DNA of 64,000 nucleotides from Cupriavidus sp. WKF15 (GTDB lineage: Bacteria > Pseudomonadota > Gammaproteobacteria > Burkholderiales > Burkholderiaceae): NCBI RefSeq assembly GCF_029278605.1, contig NZ_CP119572.1:1426001-1490000 (forward strand), given 5' to 3'. The position numbers were made by a program, and so were the translations under genes. Below the pieces are notes generated by a model. The model was not told the DNA's origin. It did not search any database and was given only the letters and a program-made list of their open reading frames with translations. Below, one piece after another: positions 27,807 through 41,622 of this stretch. Positions within the stretch are counted from its first letter, which is position 1, and each line of letters starts with the position of its first letter.

Positions 27807-28201
27807 GCTCAGGCGCGGCGCCGCCGGCAGGCGCTAGTCCCGCAGGCCGGCGTTGCATCTTGCTGCGCTGGCTTTTTTTTCGGGTTCTTTGGCGGATTGC
27901 TGGGAATGGGGAATGATGGGGTTGTCGTGCTTGGCGGGCGCTGCTGTTTCGCCGGCGTAGCCGGCGAGTCACTTTTTGGTCCGAGCGACAAAAAGTAACC
28001 AAAAAGCGCGTTTACTTGCCCTAGCGGGCGAATATTGGTCGTAGTGTGCTGAGGGTGTCGTATGGGGATGGGCTTCAAATTGTGCCTGGCTGCCTGCCAA
28101 GCCCGAAAACCCATCCTTACCCACTCCCCGGCAATCCCGCGAAGAACCATTTTTGTTGATGCGGGCGACCGATCGGACCGGCTCCGTGGCGGAGCCTGCG
28201 C
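27807..28201. other. Gene-free stretch between the Bug receptor and lplT
   Basis: 395 bases with no credible frame. It contains the inverted repeat at 27972-28006 and T- and G-rich tracts around 27875-27925. The two flanking genes are convergent, so this is a shared 3' region. Confidence 0.5.
27972..28006. repeat. Inverted repeat, REP-like intergenic element
   Basis: CTTTTTGGT at 27972-27980 pairs with ACCAAAAAG at 27998-28006; between them CAAAAAGT repeats part of the arm. Elements of this CTTTTTGGT/ACCAAAAAG kind recur between genes in related genomes as far as I recall; copy number here cannot be tested from one window. It may end transcription from both convergent genes. Confidence 0.5.
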
Positions 28202-29521
28202 TCAGTGGTGCTTGTCCTCGCCGATCATGGCGAGCGAGTTGAAGATGCGAACGTTGTACTTGTGCACCTTCATGACCAGCGCCATCGTGATGCAGATGAA
28301 CAGCCCCAGGGCAACGATCACGATGCCAATCGGCACGTTCAGCTTGATCAGCAGTGCGTACAGGCAGAGCATCAGCAGCACGGAAACGTTCTCATTGAAG
28401 TTCTGCACGGCGATGGAGTGGCCGGCCGAGAGCAGCACGTGGCCGCGGTGCTGCAGCAGCGCGTTCATCGGCACGACGAAATAGCCGGACATGGCACCGA
28501 CCAGCATCAGGAAGACGTAGGCGATGGCCATGTACAGCGGCATGTGCAGGCCCAGCGCGTCCACCGTGACCTGCGGCATCGCGTCCTTGGTGTAGAAGGC
28601 CATCAGCATCACGGTGGCGCCCATGGCAACGCCGAAAGGCAGTACCGACAGCGACTTGCGCAACGGAATGCGTGCCGCCGCCATGATGGCGCCGACGGCC
28701 ACGCCCACCGCGACCACGGCCTGCAGCAGGGCGCCCTGCGACAGGTTAAGCCCCAGCGATTTTTCCGCCCACTTCAGCACGATGAACTGCAGCGTGGCGC
28801 CCACGCCCCAGAACAGCGTGGTCACGGCCAGCGAGATCTGGCCGAGCTTGTCGCGCCACAGCGCGACAAAGCAGTCGCCGAACTCCGCGATCAGCTTGAT
28901 CGGGTTCTTTTCCTGTTGCGGGTAGCGGGCGCCGGTATCGGGAATGAACAGGTTGAAGACGGCGGCGATCACGTAGAACAGCATGATCACTACCATCGCG
29001 GCCTCGGCCGGCGTATTGATGCCAGTGTCGATATAGGGCAGATCAAAGCGCAGCAGGATCTGGGAAATATGCACCGAGATCAGCGCGCCGCCCACCACGG
29101 TGCCGAGGATGATCGAGCCCACCGTCAGCCCTTCGATCCAGCCGTTGGCCATCACCAGCTTTTCGGGGGGCAGCAGCTCGGTCAGGATGCCGTATTTGGC
29201 CGGCGAGTACGCGGCCGCGCCAAAGCCCACGATGCCATAGGCCAGCAGGGGGTGCAGCCCGAACATCATGATGGCGCAGCCGGCGATCTTGATGGCGTTG
29301 GTGATGAGCATCACCCGCCCCTTGGGCATGGAGTCGGCGAACGCGCCGACGAAAGCTGCCAGGACGACGTAGGAGAGAACGAAGAACAGCTTGAGCAGCG
29401 GGGTCATCCACTGCGGGGAATGCAACTCGGTAAGAAGGGCAATGGCGGCGATCAGCAGCGCGTTGTCGGCCAGCGACGAAAAAAACTGCGCGGCCATGAT
29501 GGTGTAAAAACCCTTCTTCAT
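28202..29521 (-). CDS. lplT: Lysophospholipid transporter LplT (MFS)
   Basis: 439-residue MFS protein that flips lysophospholipids, mainly lyso-PE, across the inner membrane for re-acylation. The N-terminal KKGFYTIMAAQFFSSLADNA and SPAKYGILTELLPPEKLVMA are typical of LplT. The start at 29521 is chosen because the family begins at this Met; the frame extends a further 55 residues to 29686 and a GGAGA lies about 13 bases upstream. In enterics lplT sits beside the acyltransferase gene aas; no aas is present here. It is divergent from alr. Confidence 0.87.
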   Translation of the reverse strand: MKKGFYTIMAAQFFSSLADNALLIAAIALLTELHSPQWMTPLLKLFFVLSYVVLAAFVGAFADSMPKGRVMLITNAIKIAGCAIMMFGLHPLLAYGIVGFGAAAYSPAKYGILTELLPPEKLVMANGWIEGLTVGSIILGTVVGGALISVHISQILLRFDLPYIDTGINTPAEAAMVVIMLFYVIAAVFNLFIPDTGARYPQQEKNPIKLIAEFGDCFVALWRDKLGQISLAVTTLFWGVGATLQFIVLKWAEKSLGLNLSQGALLQAVVAVGVAVGAIMAAARIPLRKSLSVLPFGVAMGATVMLMAFYTKDAMPQVTVDALGLHMPLYMAIAYVFLMLVGAMSGYFVVPMNALLQHRGHVLLSAGHSIAVQNFNENVSVLLMLCLYALLIKLNVPIGIVIVALGLFICITMALVMKVHKYNVRIFNSLAMIGEDKHH

Positions 29522-29977
29522 GCTTTCGACTTTGTCTCCAGCGCGTTCTTCGTGCGCTCTGGGAAGGGCTACGCCCACCGGCGCGGCCATGGATTGTTGC
29601 AAGGGACCCTGGGCTGCGGCCGCGTCGAATTGTGTCGCATGCGCCGCGCGTGAGCGCCGCGCTGCTTGCCTGACCGTCATTGACATATTGCTTCGCGTTT
29701 AGAACATGGCCTGAGCGTCCGGCTTTATATCACGAAAACACGACAATCCCGAATCCGCAAAGGCGCCAGTTTGACAGCGGGAACGCGCTGCGATTCCCGG
29801 GGATTTCCCGGTCAGGGGTCGCGAATGTGTTCAAATAACGTCTGCGCATCGCTGGCCGAATACCGGGTCTTCCCTGATCTGGTGCATGCCTATGCAGGAC
29901 ATGGCGCCCGACTCACACCGCGGCGTCTGAAAGGTTCTTCCAGAGGCAGCGATGCATGCCTTGCGAGATGTCATTTC
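29522..29977. other. Divergent intergenic region between lplT and alr
   Basis: 456 bases that must carry the promoters for both genes. A TATAAA hexamer on the minus strand lies near 29730 within an A/T-rich patch, but no matching -35 could be defined. No hairpin or operator stood out. The open frames through the region are extensions of the two flanking genes. Confidence 0.4.
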
Positions 29978-31099
29978 ATGCCAAGACCGATCCACGCCGT
30001 CATCCACCAACCCGCCATTGCCAACAACCTGGAGGTCGTCCGCCGTCACGCGCCCGGTTCTCGCGTGTGGGCCGTGGTCAAGGCCAATGCCTATGGCCAC
30101 GGACTGCGCCGTGTCTTTGCCGGCCTGCGCGCGGCCGATGGTTTCGGCCTGCTGGACCTGAATGAGGCCGTGCAGTTGCGCGACCTCGGCTGGCAGGGGC
30201 CGATCCTGCTGCTGGAAGGTTTTTTCCAGCCACAGGATGTGCCGCTGCTGGAGCAATACCGCCTCACCACCGCGATTCATTGCGACGAGCAGCTTCGCAT
30301 GCTGGAGAGTGCACGGCCGAAAGGCCCGCTGGCAATCCAGCTCAAGCTCAACACCGGTATGAACCGCCTCGGCTTCCAGCCCGCGCAGTACCGCACCGCG
30401 TGGGAACGCGCGCGCGCCATGCCGTGTGTGGGCAGCATCGTCCATATGACCCATTTCTCGGATGCCGACAGTCCCCGCGGCATCGCCCACCAGGTGGCGG
30501 CCTTCGACGCCGCCACCGCGAACCTGCCGGGCGAGGCCAGCCTGTCGAACTCGGCGGCGGTGCTGTGGCACCCGGAGGCGCACCGGGCCTGGGTGCGGCC
30601 CGGCATCATCCTGTATGGGGCCTCGCCCACCGGGCGCGAGGCCGACATTGCCGGAGTCGGCCTGCAGCCTGCCATGTCGCTGCATAGCGAGCTGATTGCC
30701 GTGCAGGACCTGCAACCGGGCGATACGGTCGGCTACGGCTCCATATTCACGGCCGACCGGCCGATGCGCATCGGCGTAGTCGCCTGCGGCTACGCGGACG
30801 GCTATCCGCGCCACGCCACCGGCTGGGGAGAGAACCGCGCGCCGGTGCTGGTCGATGGCGTGCGCACCGAACTGCTGGGCCGCGTTTCCATGGACATGCT
30901 GTGCGTCGACCTGGGGCCATGCCCGAAAGCCAGGATTGGCAGCCCGGTCACGCTGTGGGGCCAGGGCCTGCCGATCGACGATGTCGCCCAGGCCAGCGGC
31001 ACGGTCGGCTATGAGCTGATGTGCGCGCTGGCGCCGCGCGTGCCGGCCACCGTGGCGACGATCACCGCGCCGGACAGCGCCTCGCCGCTGCTGGCCTGA
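29978..31099 (+). CDS. alr: Alanine racemase
   Basis: 373-residue PLP enzyme interconverting L- and D-alanine for peptidoglycan. The PLP-binding Lys35 is in [11 protein letters not shown], the catalytic Tyr lies in [10 protein letters not shown], and [13 protein letters not shown] and GYADGYPR are conserved. The start is the ATG just before [10 protein letters not shown]; the frame is open to 29771 but the added part is not family-like. No clear ribosome-binding site is visible. Followed by radA after 90 bases, same strand. Confidence 0.95.
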   Translation: MPRPIHAVIHQPAIANNLEVVRRHAPGSRVWAVVKANAYGHGLRRVFAGLRAADGFGLLDLNEAVQLRDLGWQGPILLLEGFFQPQDVPLLEQYRLTTAIHCDEQLRMLESARPKGPLAIQLKLNTGMNRLGFQPAQYRTAWERARAMPCVGSIVHMTHFSDADSPRGIAHQVAAFDAATANLPGEASLSNSAAVLWHPEAHRAWVRPGIILYGASPTGREADIAGVGLQPAMSLHSELIAVQDLQPGDTVGYGSIFTADRPMRIGVVACGYADGYPRHATGWGENRAPVLVDGVRTELLGRVSMDMLCVDLGPCPKARIGSPVTLWGQGLPIDDVAQASGTVGYELMCALAPRVPATVATITAPDSASPLLA

Positions 31100-31189
31100 T
31101 CGCTGCCTGATTGAACCGCACAGACGGCCGGCCACCCCAAGGTGGCCGGCCGTGGCGTTTGCGGTGTACCTACCCTCAAGGATCTCCCG

Positions 31190-32554
31190 TTGGCCAAGAC
31201 CAAGACCGTCTACACCTGTACCGAATGCGGTGGCACCGTGCCGCGCTGGGCCGGCCAGTGCCCGCACTGCCAGCAATGGAACACGCTGGTCGAGACCGTG
31301 GCGGAAAGCGGCGGTGCGGCCAAGCGCTTCCAGCCGCTGGCGGCATCGGCAACGGTGCAAAAGCTCTCCGAGATCGATGCCGCGGACGTGCCGCGCTTTT
31401 CCAGCGGCATTGAAGAGTTCGACCGCGTGCTCGGCGGCGGGCTGGTCGCGGGCGGGGTGGTGCTGATCGGCGGCGATCCGGGTATCGGCAAGTCGACGTT
31501 GCTGCTGCAGGCACTCGCCAACCTGGCCGGGCAGCGCCGCGTGCTCTACGTGAGCGGCGAAGAATCCGGCGCCCAGATCGCGCTGCGTGCCCAGCGCCTG
31601 GGCGTGGAAAGCCCGACGCTCGGCTTGCTGGCCGAAATCCAGCTGGAGAAGATCCAGGCCACGCTGGAGGCGGAAAAGCCCGAGGTGGCCGTGATCGACT
31701 CGATCCAGACGCTTTACTCCGAAGCGCTGACCTCGGCGCCGGGCTCGGTCGCGCAGGTGCGGGAATGCGCGGCGCAACTGACGCGCATTGCCAAGAGCAG
31801 CGGCACCACCATCATCCTGGTCGGCCACGTGACCAAGGAGGGCAACCTCGCCGGTCCGCGCGTGCTGGAGCACATCGTCGACACGGTGCTGTATTTCGAA
31901 GGCGATACACATTCCTCGCACCGGTTGATCCGTGCGTTCAAGAACCGTTTCGGCGCGGTCAATGAACTGGGTGTGTTCGCCATGACGGAGCGTGGCCTGC
32001 GCGGCATCAGCAACCCGTCGGCGCTGTTCCTGTCGCAGCATGAAGAGACGGTGCCGGGCTCCTGCGTGCTGGTGACGCAGGAGGGCACGCGCCCGCTGCT
32101 CGTGGAAGTGCAGGCCCTGGTCGATACCGCCAACGTGCCCAACCCGCGCCGCCTGGCCGTGGGCCTTGAACAGAACCGGCTGGCCATGCTGCTGGCGGTG
32201 CTGCACCGGCATGCGGGCATTGCCTGCTTTGACCAGGACGTGTTCCTGAATGCCGTGGGCGGCGTAAAGATTACCGAGCCCGCGGCCGACCTGGCGGTGC
32301 TGCTGTCGATCCACTCGTCGATGCGCAACAAGCCGCTCCCGCGCGGCCTGGTAGTGTTCGGCGAGGTGGGGCTGGCCGGCGAGATCCGTCCCAGCCCGCG
32401 CGGCCAGGAACGGCTGAAGGAAGCCGCCAAGCTCGGCTTCACGCTCGCGGTGATCCCCAAGGCCAACGCGCCGAAGCAGAAGATCGACGGGCTCGAGGTG
32501 ATCGCTGTCGAGCGCATCGAACAGGCGATCGATCGCGTACGTCATCTCGACTGA
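31190..32554 (+). CDS. radA: DNA repair protein RadA
   Basis: 454-residue RecA-like ATPase that helps process branched recombination intermediates. The N-terminal zinc finger uses Cys10, Cys13, Cys24 and Cys27. Walker A GDPGIGKST is at residues 95-103, the RadA motif KNRFG lies in RAFKNRFGAVNELG, and a C-terminal Lon-like domain ends the protein (VGGVKITEPAADLAVLLS). The start is a TTG at 31190 preceded by AAGGAT; this gives the family length, while a GTG at 31142 would add 16 residues of upstream palindromic sequence. Confidence 0.95.
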   Translation: MAKTKTVYTCTECGGTVPRWAGQCPHCQQWNTLVETVAESGGAAKRFQPLAASATVQKLSEIDAADVPRFSSGIEEFDRVLGGGLVAGGVVLIGGDPGIGKSTLLLQALANLAGQRRVLYVSGEESGAQIALRAQRLGVESPTLGLLAEIQLEKIQATLEAEKPEVAVIDSIQTLYSEALTSAPGSVAQVRECAAQLTRIAKSSGTTIILVGHVTKEGNLAGPRVLEHIVDTVLYFEGDTHSSHRLIRAFKNRFGAVNELGVFAMTERGLRGISNPSALFLSQHEETVPGSCVLVTQEGTRPLLVEVQALVDTANVPNPRRLAVGLEQNRLAMLLAVLHRHAGIACFDQDVFLNAVGGVKITEPAADLAVLLSIHSSMRNKPLPRGLVVFGEVGLAGEIRPSPRGQERLKEAAKLGFTLAVIPKANAPKQKIDGLEVIAVERIEQAIDRVRHLD

Positions 32555-32557
32555 CCG

Positions 32558-33136
32558 ATGGCTGGCCTGATCGAAACCGAAACCGCGCGCCTGCGCCTGC
32601 GCCAGTGGCGCGACGCCGACTATGCGCCGTTTGCCGCGCTGAATGCCGATGCCGAGGTGATGCGCTACTTTCCCGCGCCGCTGGGCCGGGCGGAGAGCGA
32701 CGCCCTGGCGGCGCGCTGCCGTCAGAAGATCGACACGCTCGGGTGGGGCTTCTGGGCTTGCGAGCGCAAGGCGGATGGCGCGTTCATCGGCTTTGTCGGG
32801 CTCAATGTGCCGGCGGCGGCCTTGCCGTTCTCGCCCTGCGTGGAGGTCGGCTGGCGTCTGGCCCGCGATGCGTGGGGGCAGGGCTTCGCCACCGAGGCGG
32901 CCCGCTCGGCGCTGATGGTGGGGTTCGGGCAGCTCGGGCTGGAAGATATCGTTTCGTTCACCGCGCTGGCCAACCAGCGCTCGCGCGCGGTAATGGAGTG
33001 TTTGGGCATGCATGAGGATGCGCTGGCGTTCGAACACCCGGCGCTGCCGGAGGGCCATCCGCTGCGGCTCCATCGCCTTTACCGGCTGCCGCGGGCCGAC
33101 TGGGAGGCGGGGATTTGCCGTCCCGGCTCAGCCTGA
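32558..33136 (+). CDS. GNAT-family N-acetyltransferase (RimJ/RimL type)
   Basis: 192 residues. It begins ETETARLRLRQWRDADYAPFAALN and has the acetyl-CoA loop RLARDAWGQGFATEAARSAL and the C-terminal FTALANQRSRAVMECLGM of the RimJ/RimL subgroup. The acceptor is unknown; many of these act on N-termini or amino-acid-like compounds. Three bases separate it from radA, so the two are co-transcribed. Confidence 0.85.
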   Translation: MAGLIETETARLRLRQWRDADYAPFAALNADAEVMRYFPAPLGRAESDALAARCRQKIDTLGWGFWACERKADGAFIGFVGLNVPAAALPFSPCVEVGWRLARDAWGQGFATEAARSALMVGFGQLGLEDIVSFTALANQRSRAVMECLGMHEDALAFEHPALPEGHPLRLHRLYRLPRADWEAGICRPGSA

Positions 33137-33305
33137 GGGCCGCCTGCGGCAATCCGCCACAGGGCGTCAGCCGGCGTTTCCCTGGGGCGCGGCCGGGGAC
33201 ATTTCGCAAAATCGGTAATAATGCCGACCAACAGCCGTTGCGCCGCCGCGCCGGCAACCTGGCAACAGAGATCCCGATCCGTTCATCGTTGATGCAAGCC
33301 CGTTT

Positions 33306-33791
33306 ATGCAAGCCAATTCCCGCGCCTATTTCCTGCTGATCGCCATCATCTCATTCGGGCTGGTCGGCTTTGCGCTGTACCTGCAGTTCGAGAAGGGCTA
33401 CCAGCCTTGCCCGCTGTGCATCATGCAGCGGTTCGCCTTTATCGGCATCGGCCTGTTCTCGCTGCTCGCGGCCATTGCGCAGAACACGCGCTCGCTGTGG
33501 CAGGGGCTGGGCATGCTGTCCGGCGTCGGCGGCATTGCCGTGGCCGTGTATCACGTGTCGCTGCTGCTGAACCCCAAGGCGAGCTGCGGCATCGATCCGC
33601 TCGAGAACTGGGTCAATGCCTTGCCGACCGCCAAGGTGCTGCCGCAGGTGTTTTATTCGGATGGCCTGTGCACGGCGCCGCTGCCGCCGGTGCTGGGCCT
33701 GTCGGTGCCGGCCTGGTCACTGATCTGGCTGTTCATCCTGACGCTGACGCTGGCGGTGGGGCTGATCCGGCGGGAGAAGAATTTCCGCTGA
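33306..33791 (+). CDS. dsbB: Disulfide bond formation protein DsbB
   Basis: 161-residue inner-membrane quinone reductase that re-oxidises periplasmic DsbA. Four membrane helices are apparent. The redox pairs are Cys35/Cys38 (PCPLC) and Cys94/Cys122 in the second periplasmic loop, separated by 27 residues as usual. The Arg after the first pair (MQRF) matches the quinone-binding position. Start ATG at 33306; a near-identical ATGCAAGCC at 33291 is an alternative 15 bases earlier. A bidirectional terminator follows. Confidence 0.94.
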   Translation: MQANSRAYFLLIAIISFGLVGFALYLQFEKGYQPCPLCIMQRFAFIGIGLFSLLAAIAQNTRSLWQGLGMLSGVGGIAVAVYHVSLLLNPKASCGIDPLENWVNALPTAKVLPQVFYSDGLCTAPLPPVLGLSVPAWSLIWLFILTLTLAVGLIRREKNFR

Positions 33792-33800
33792 GGGAAAGCA

Positions 33801-33829
33801 AAAAACCGGCGCACAAGGCGCCGGTTTTT
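33801..33829. terminator. Bidirectional terminator between dsbB and the ABC-F gene
   Basis: 10-bp perfect stem (AAACCGGCGC at 33803-33812 with 33818-33827), a 5-base loop, T run on the plus side and A run on the left side. It can serve the convergent dsbB and ABC-F genes. Confidence 0.88.
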
Positions 33830-33857
33830 CTTTGCGAGTGGCAGGGGGCGAACCCCT

Positions 33858-35789
<1,932 letters not shown>

Positions 35790-35953
35790 GAGGAAGGCAG
35801 AAACGTCGGGGTAAACGGAGATAAGCGGAGGCAAACGGCGGAAACCGGCGCGAAAGCTGGCAGGAGCCCGGGATGCGGCGCTGGGCGGCATTGTAGCGTT
35901 TCCGCTCGAGGCTGCCCGCGCGAAATGCAGGGGGTCCTAGGGATTACCCTCGA

Positions 35954-35977
35954 ACAATGAAATCTTTGTTTTCTTGT
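35954..35977 (+). promoter_or_regulatory. Imperfect inverted repeat upstream of the RpiR gene
   Basis: ACAA-N2-AAA on the left and TTT-N2-TTGT on the right of an imperfect dyad in the only A/T-rich patch of this intergenic region, about 85 bases before the regulator start. It is a candidate site for autoregulation by the RpiR protein. Confidence 0.3.
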
Positions 35978-36059
35978 TTGGCGTCTGCGTGTAAATTCAT
36001 TTTCATTGCAGCCATAGCGGCCGATGCCTGGTCTTTACCGCGGCCCGTATTTCACATCC

Positions 36060-37037
36060 ATGTCGGACGGCACCTCGATTTCCGAACGCATTGCACGCAG
36101 CCTGCCAGCGCTCACCCCCGCGCACCAGCGCATGGCCGAGTACGTGCTGGCCAATCCGTTCCGCGCTGCGACCATGCGCATTGACGAATTCGCGGCCGCG
36201 GTACAGGTGTCGGTGGCAACCGCCAACCGCTTTGCGCGCGCGCTCGGGTTTGACGGCTATCCGCAGTTCCGTGCCGAGCTGGTGCGCGGTTTCGAGGCGA
36301 CGCTGGCGCCAGTGGAGCGCCTGCGTTCGGAGCTGGAGCGGCCGGCGACGGCCGCGGAAGCCTTCGCCGCTTCGCTGGACAATGCCGCCGCGAACCTGGA
36401 AGCCACGCGCCGCGCGCTGGATGCGGACGCCTGCGAGCGAGCGGTATCCGCCATTCTCGCGGCAGAGCGCGTCTACATTGCCGGCTTCGGTGCCAGCGGC
36501 TTCCTGTCGGGCCTGCTGCAGCACGGGCTGGAGATGCACTGCCGCATGGTGACCTCGGTGGCCGCTGCCGGCGGCGCGTCGCACGCGGCGCGCCAGTTGT
36601 TCAAGCTGAGCCCCGCCGACCTGGTGATCGCCATTGCCTTTCCGCGTTATGTGTCCGACACCGTGGTGCTGGCCCAGCGCGCCAAGGCGCGCGGCGCGCG
36701 TGTGCTGGCATTGACCGACGGTCCGACCTCGCCGCTGGCGCCGATCGCCGATATCGCGCTTTACGCGCAGGCCGCCAACCGGCTGTCCGCCAACTCCGAC
36801 GCCAACGTGCTGGCGCTGATCGAAGCGCTGTGTGGCGCCGTGGCGCACCGGGCCGAGCGCCCGGTCAAGGCCGCCGCCGAGATGACCGAATTCCTCCTGC
36901 CCTGGCTGTACGGCGCCAATGCCGGCAATGCTGGCAACGCGGCCGGCACGCAGCCGGGGCAACCCGTGGCGCAAGCCGACGGCGAAAGCAAGCCGGGCGC
37001 CGTCCGCCGCAACTCATTCAAGCATCCGAAAGCGTAG
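36060..37037 (+). CDS. RpiR-family transcriptional regulator (HTH plus SIS)
   Basis: 325 residues. The N-terminal HTH_6 domain (about 1-75; ERIARSLPALTPAHQRMAEY and VSVATANRFARALGFDGY) is followed by a SIS phosphosugar-type sensing domain containing ERVYIAGFGASGFLSGLL. SIS domains of RpiR proteins usually sense sugar phosphates or amino sugars, which would suit control of cell-wall peptide recycling. An ATG 12 codons earlier (36024) is an alternative start. iaaA begins six bases after the stop, so it heads the peptide operon. Confidence 0.88.
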   Translation: MSDGTSISERIARSLPALTPAHQRMAEYVLANPFRAATMRIDEFAAAVQVSVATANRFARALGFDGYPQFRAELVRGFEATLAPVERLRSELERPATAAEAFAASLDNAAANLEATRRALDADACERAVSAILAAERVYIAGFGASGFLSGLLQHGLEMHCRMVTSVAAAGGASHAARQLFKLSPADLVIAIAFPRYVSDTVVLAQRAKARGARVLALTDGPTSPLAPIADIALYAQAANRLSANSDANVLALIEALCGAVAHRAERPVKAAAEMTEFLLPWLYGANAGNAGNAAGTQPGQPVAQADGESKPGAVRRNSFKHPKA

Positions 37038-37043
37038 TTCTCC

Positions 37044-38018
37044 ATGACTCAAGCAATCATTGCCATCCACGGCGGCGCCGGCACCATTACGCGTGCCGCC
37101 ATGGATACCGCGCGCGAACGCGAATATATCGAGGCGCTGGAACAGGTGTTGCTGGCCGGCCAGCGTGTGCTGGCCGACGGCGGCAGGGCCATCGACGCCG
37201 TCACCGAAGCGGTGCGCCTGCTCGAAGAGTGCCCGCTGTTCAATGCCGGCAAGGGTGCGGTGTTGACGCACGCCGGAACGTACGAACTCGATGCCGCGGT
37301 GATGGATGGCGCGACGCTCAATGCCGGCGCGGTGGCCTGCGTGACGCGGCTGCGCAATCCGGTGCTGGCCGCGCGCGCGGTGATGGATCACAGCGAGCAT
37401 GTGCTGTTCGCAGGAGAAGGCGCCGAAGCCTTTGCGCAGGCCCACGGGCTTGAACTGGTGTCGCGCGATTACTACTATACGCAGGCCCGCTACGAGCAAT
37501 GGGAACGCGCCCGCGCCGTACAGGGCATGGCGCTGCTTGATCATGACGCTGCCGCGCTGGCCGCGCGCGAACTTGCCGGCAAGCCGGACCCGATCGATCC
37601 GGACAGCAAGTTCGGCACGGTCGGCGCCGTGGCCTGCGACAGCTTCGGCAACCTCGCCGCCGCGACGTCCACGGGCGGTGTCACCAACAAGCAGGTCGGC
37701 CGCGTGGGCGATACGCCGGTGGTTGGCGCAGGCTGCTACGCCGATGACGTGGCCGCGATCTCGGCCACGGGCACCGGCGAAATGTTCATCCGCACCGTCG
37801 CCGCGCACGATGTCTCGGCGCAGATGCGCTATGCCGGACGGTCGCTTGAAGAATCCGCGCGCCGCGTGGTCATGGAAAAGCTGCCCGCCATCGGCGGCCG
37901 CGGTGGGCTGATCGCGGTGGACCGCTTCGGCAACATCACGCTGCCGTTCAACACCGAGGGCATGTACCGTGGCTTTGCGCGTGCCAGCGGCCCTGTGACC
38001 GTGTCGATCTACGGCTGA
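37044..38018 (+). CDS. iaaA: Isoaspartyl peptidase / plant-type L-asparaginase
   Basis: 324-residue Ntn-hydrolase that self-cleaves before Thr192 in [13 protein letters not shown], giving alpha and beta subunits. It has [10 protein letters not shown] at the start, [13 protein letters not shown], the substrate loop [19 protein letters not shown] and [14 protein letters not shown]. The family removes isoaspartyl (beta-linked) N-terminal residues and has asparaginase activity. In E. coli iaaA also sits directly before gsiABCD, so the arrangement is conserved. Start ATG at 37044, six bases after the regulator. Confidence 0.93.
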   Translation: MTQAIIAIHGGAGTITRAAMDTAREREYIEALEQVLLAGQRVLADGGRAIDAVTEAVRLLEECPLFNAGKGAVLTHAGTYELDAAVMDGATLNAGAVACVTRLRNPVLAARAVMDHSEHVLFAGEGAEAFAQAHGLELVSRDYYYTQARYEQWERARAVQGMALLDHDAAALAARELAGKPDPIDPDSKFGTVGAVACDSFGNLAAATSTGGVTNKQVGRVGDTPVVGAGCYADDVAAISATGTGEMFIRTVAAHDVSAQMRYAGRSLEESARRVVMEKLPAIGGRGGLIAVDRFGNITLPFNTEGMYRGFARASGPVTVSIYG

Positions 38019-38067
38019 CGCGAGCCGTTCGCTTTCAGCAATTCCCGCAGCAATCCAAGGGGTGCCC

Positions 38068-39957
<1,890 letters not shown>

Positions 39958-39985
39958 AACTAAGGTTGATCCAAGGAGAATCGAG

Positions 39986-41542
39986 ATGTCTGCACGGATG
40001 GTTTCGCCCAGGCTGCTGGCCGGGCTGCTCGCGGTTGGCGCGATGGGCGCACTGGCGGCCGGTCCTGCCTTTGCCGCCAAGGACGCGGTAATGGCTGTCG
40101 CTTCGACGTTCACCTCGCTGGACCCGTACGACTCGAACGACACGCTCTCGCAGGCCGTGTCCAAGAGCTTCTACCAGGGGCTGTTTGGCCTGGACAAGGA
40201 CATGAAGCTGGTCAACGTGCTGGCCGAGAGCTATGACGTCAGCAAGGACGGCCTCACCTACACCATCAAGCTGAAGAAGGGGGTCAAGTTCCACGACGGC
40301 ACCACGTTCGACGCCGCCGCGGTCAAGGCCAACCTGGACCGCGTGACCAACCCGGCCAACAAGCTCAAGCGCTACACGCTGTTCAACCGCGTGGCGAAGA
40401 CCGACGTGGTGGACAGCAATACCGTGAAGATCACGCTGAAGGAGCCGTTCTCGCCCTTCATCAACGTGCTGTCCCATCCGTCGGCCGTCATGATCTCTCC
40501 GGCCGCACTGCAGAAGTACGGCAAGGACGTTGCCTTCCATCCGGTCGGCACCGGCCCGTTCGAGTTCGTGGAATGGAAGCAGCCCGACCACCTGAAGGGC
40601 AAGAGGTTTGCGGGTTACTGGAAGACGGGCTACCCGAAGATCGACACGATCACGTGGAAGCCGGTGGTGGACAACAACACCCGCGCGGCCGTGATGCAGA
40701 CCGGCGAGGCCGACTTCGCCTTCAGCATTCCGTTCGAGCAGGCGGCAGTGCTCAAGAACAGCCCGAAGGCGGACCTGATCGCGGCGCCGTCGATCATCCA
40801 GCGCTACGTGTCGCTGAACACCATGGTCAAGCCGTTCAACGACCCCAAGGTGCGCCAGGCCATCAACTACGCCATCAACAAGGATGCGCTGGCCAAGGTG
40901 GCCTTCGCCGGCTACGCCGTGCCGGCCGAGGGCGTGGTGCCGCCGGGCGTGGATTTCGCCGAGAAGCTGGGTCCGTGGCCGTATGACCCGGCCAAGGCAC
41001 GCGCGCTGCTGAAGGAGGCGGGCTACCCGAACGGCTTCGAGACCACGTTGTGGTCGGCCTACAACCACACCACCGCGCAGAAGGTGATCCAGTTCGTGCA
41101 GCAGCAGCTGCAGCAGGTCGGCATCAAGGCCAGCGTGCAGGCGCTCGAAGCGGGCCAGCGCGTGGAGAAGGTGGAGAGCGTGCAGAAGCCGGAAGAAGCT
41201 GGCGTGCGCATGTACTACGTGGGCTGGTCGTCGTCGACGGGCGAGTCCGACTGGGCGCTGCGTCCGCTGCTGGCATCGGAGTCGATGCCGCCGAAACTGC
41301 TGAACACCGCCTACTACAAGAACGACCAGGTCGATGCCGACATCGCGGGCGCGCTGCGCACGACCGATCGCGGCGAGAAGGCGAAGCTGTACAAGGATGC
41401 GCAGGAACGCATCTGGAAGGATGCGCCGTGGGCCTTCCTGGTGACCGAGAAGGTGCTGTTCGCGCGCAGCAAGCGACTCACTGGCGCGTATGTAATGCCG
41501 GACGGCTCGTTCAATTTCGACGAGATCGATATCAAGCAGTAA
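39986..41542 (+). CDS. gsiB: Glutathione/peptide-binding protein GsiB
   Basis: 518-residue periplasmic receptor (family SBP_bac_5). The signal peptide is residues 1-30, cleaved after AFA. The mature protein has the family stretches [31 protein letters not shown] and [13 protein letters not shown]. GsiB in E. coli binds glutathione; the ligand here may be a different modified peptide. AAGGAGAA before the ATG at 39986 is strong. It is separated from gsiC by 80 bases with a short G+C hairpin, which could raise receptor levels over the membrane parts. Confidence 0.92.
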   Translation: MSARMVSPRLLAGLLAVGAMGALAAGPAFAAKDAVMAVASTFTSLDPYDSNDTLSQAVSKSFYQGLFGLDKDMKLVNVLAESYDVSKDGLTYTIKLKKGVKFHDGTTFDAAAVKANLDRVTNPANKLKRYTLFNRVAKTDVVDSNTVKITLKEPFSPFINVLSHPSAVMISPAALQKYGKDVAFHPVGTGPFEFVEWKQPDHLKGKRFAGYWKTGYPKIDTITWKPVVDNNTRAAVMQTGEADFAFSIPFEQAAVLKNSPKADLIAAPSIIQRYVSLNTMVKPFNDPKVRQAINYAINKDALAKVAFAGYAVPAEGVVPPGVDFAEKLGPWPYDPAKARALLKEAGYPNGFETTLWSAYNHTTAQKVIQFVQQQLQQVGIKASVQALEAGQRVEKVESVQKPEEAGVRMYYVGWSSSTGESDWALRPLLASESMPPKLLNTAYYKNDQVDADIAGALRTTDRGEKAKLYKDAQERIWKDAPWAFLVTEKVLFARSKRLTGAYVMPDGSFNFDEIDIKQ

Positions 41543-41565
41543 GCAGTAAGCCGAATGTGGCCGCC

Positions 41566-41584
41566 TGCCCGCGTCGCGGGGGCA
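41566..41584 (+). other. Short hairpin between gsiB and gsiC
   Basis: Small stem TGCCC/GGGCA at 41566-41570 and 41580-41584 around a G+C loop. Possible processing or partial stop site; weak. Confidence 0.25.
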
Positions 41585-41622
41585 TGGGCGGGCTGGCCTG
41601 CGGCCTTTCCCTCTGAAGCGTC

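Noticed and set aside
29831..33073. Minus-strand open frame of 1080 codons
   Set aside because: It lies antisense over alr, radA and the GNAT gene, with His/Arg/Gln-rich composition typical of a GC-rich shadow frame and no family motif.
38062..38067. GTG at 38062 as the gsiA start
   Set aside because: The AAGGGG site is placed better for the GTG at 38068.
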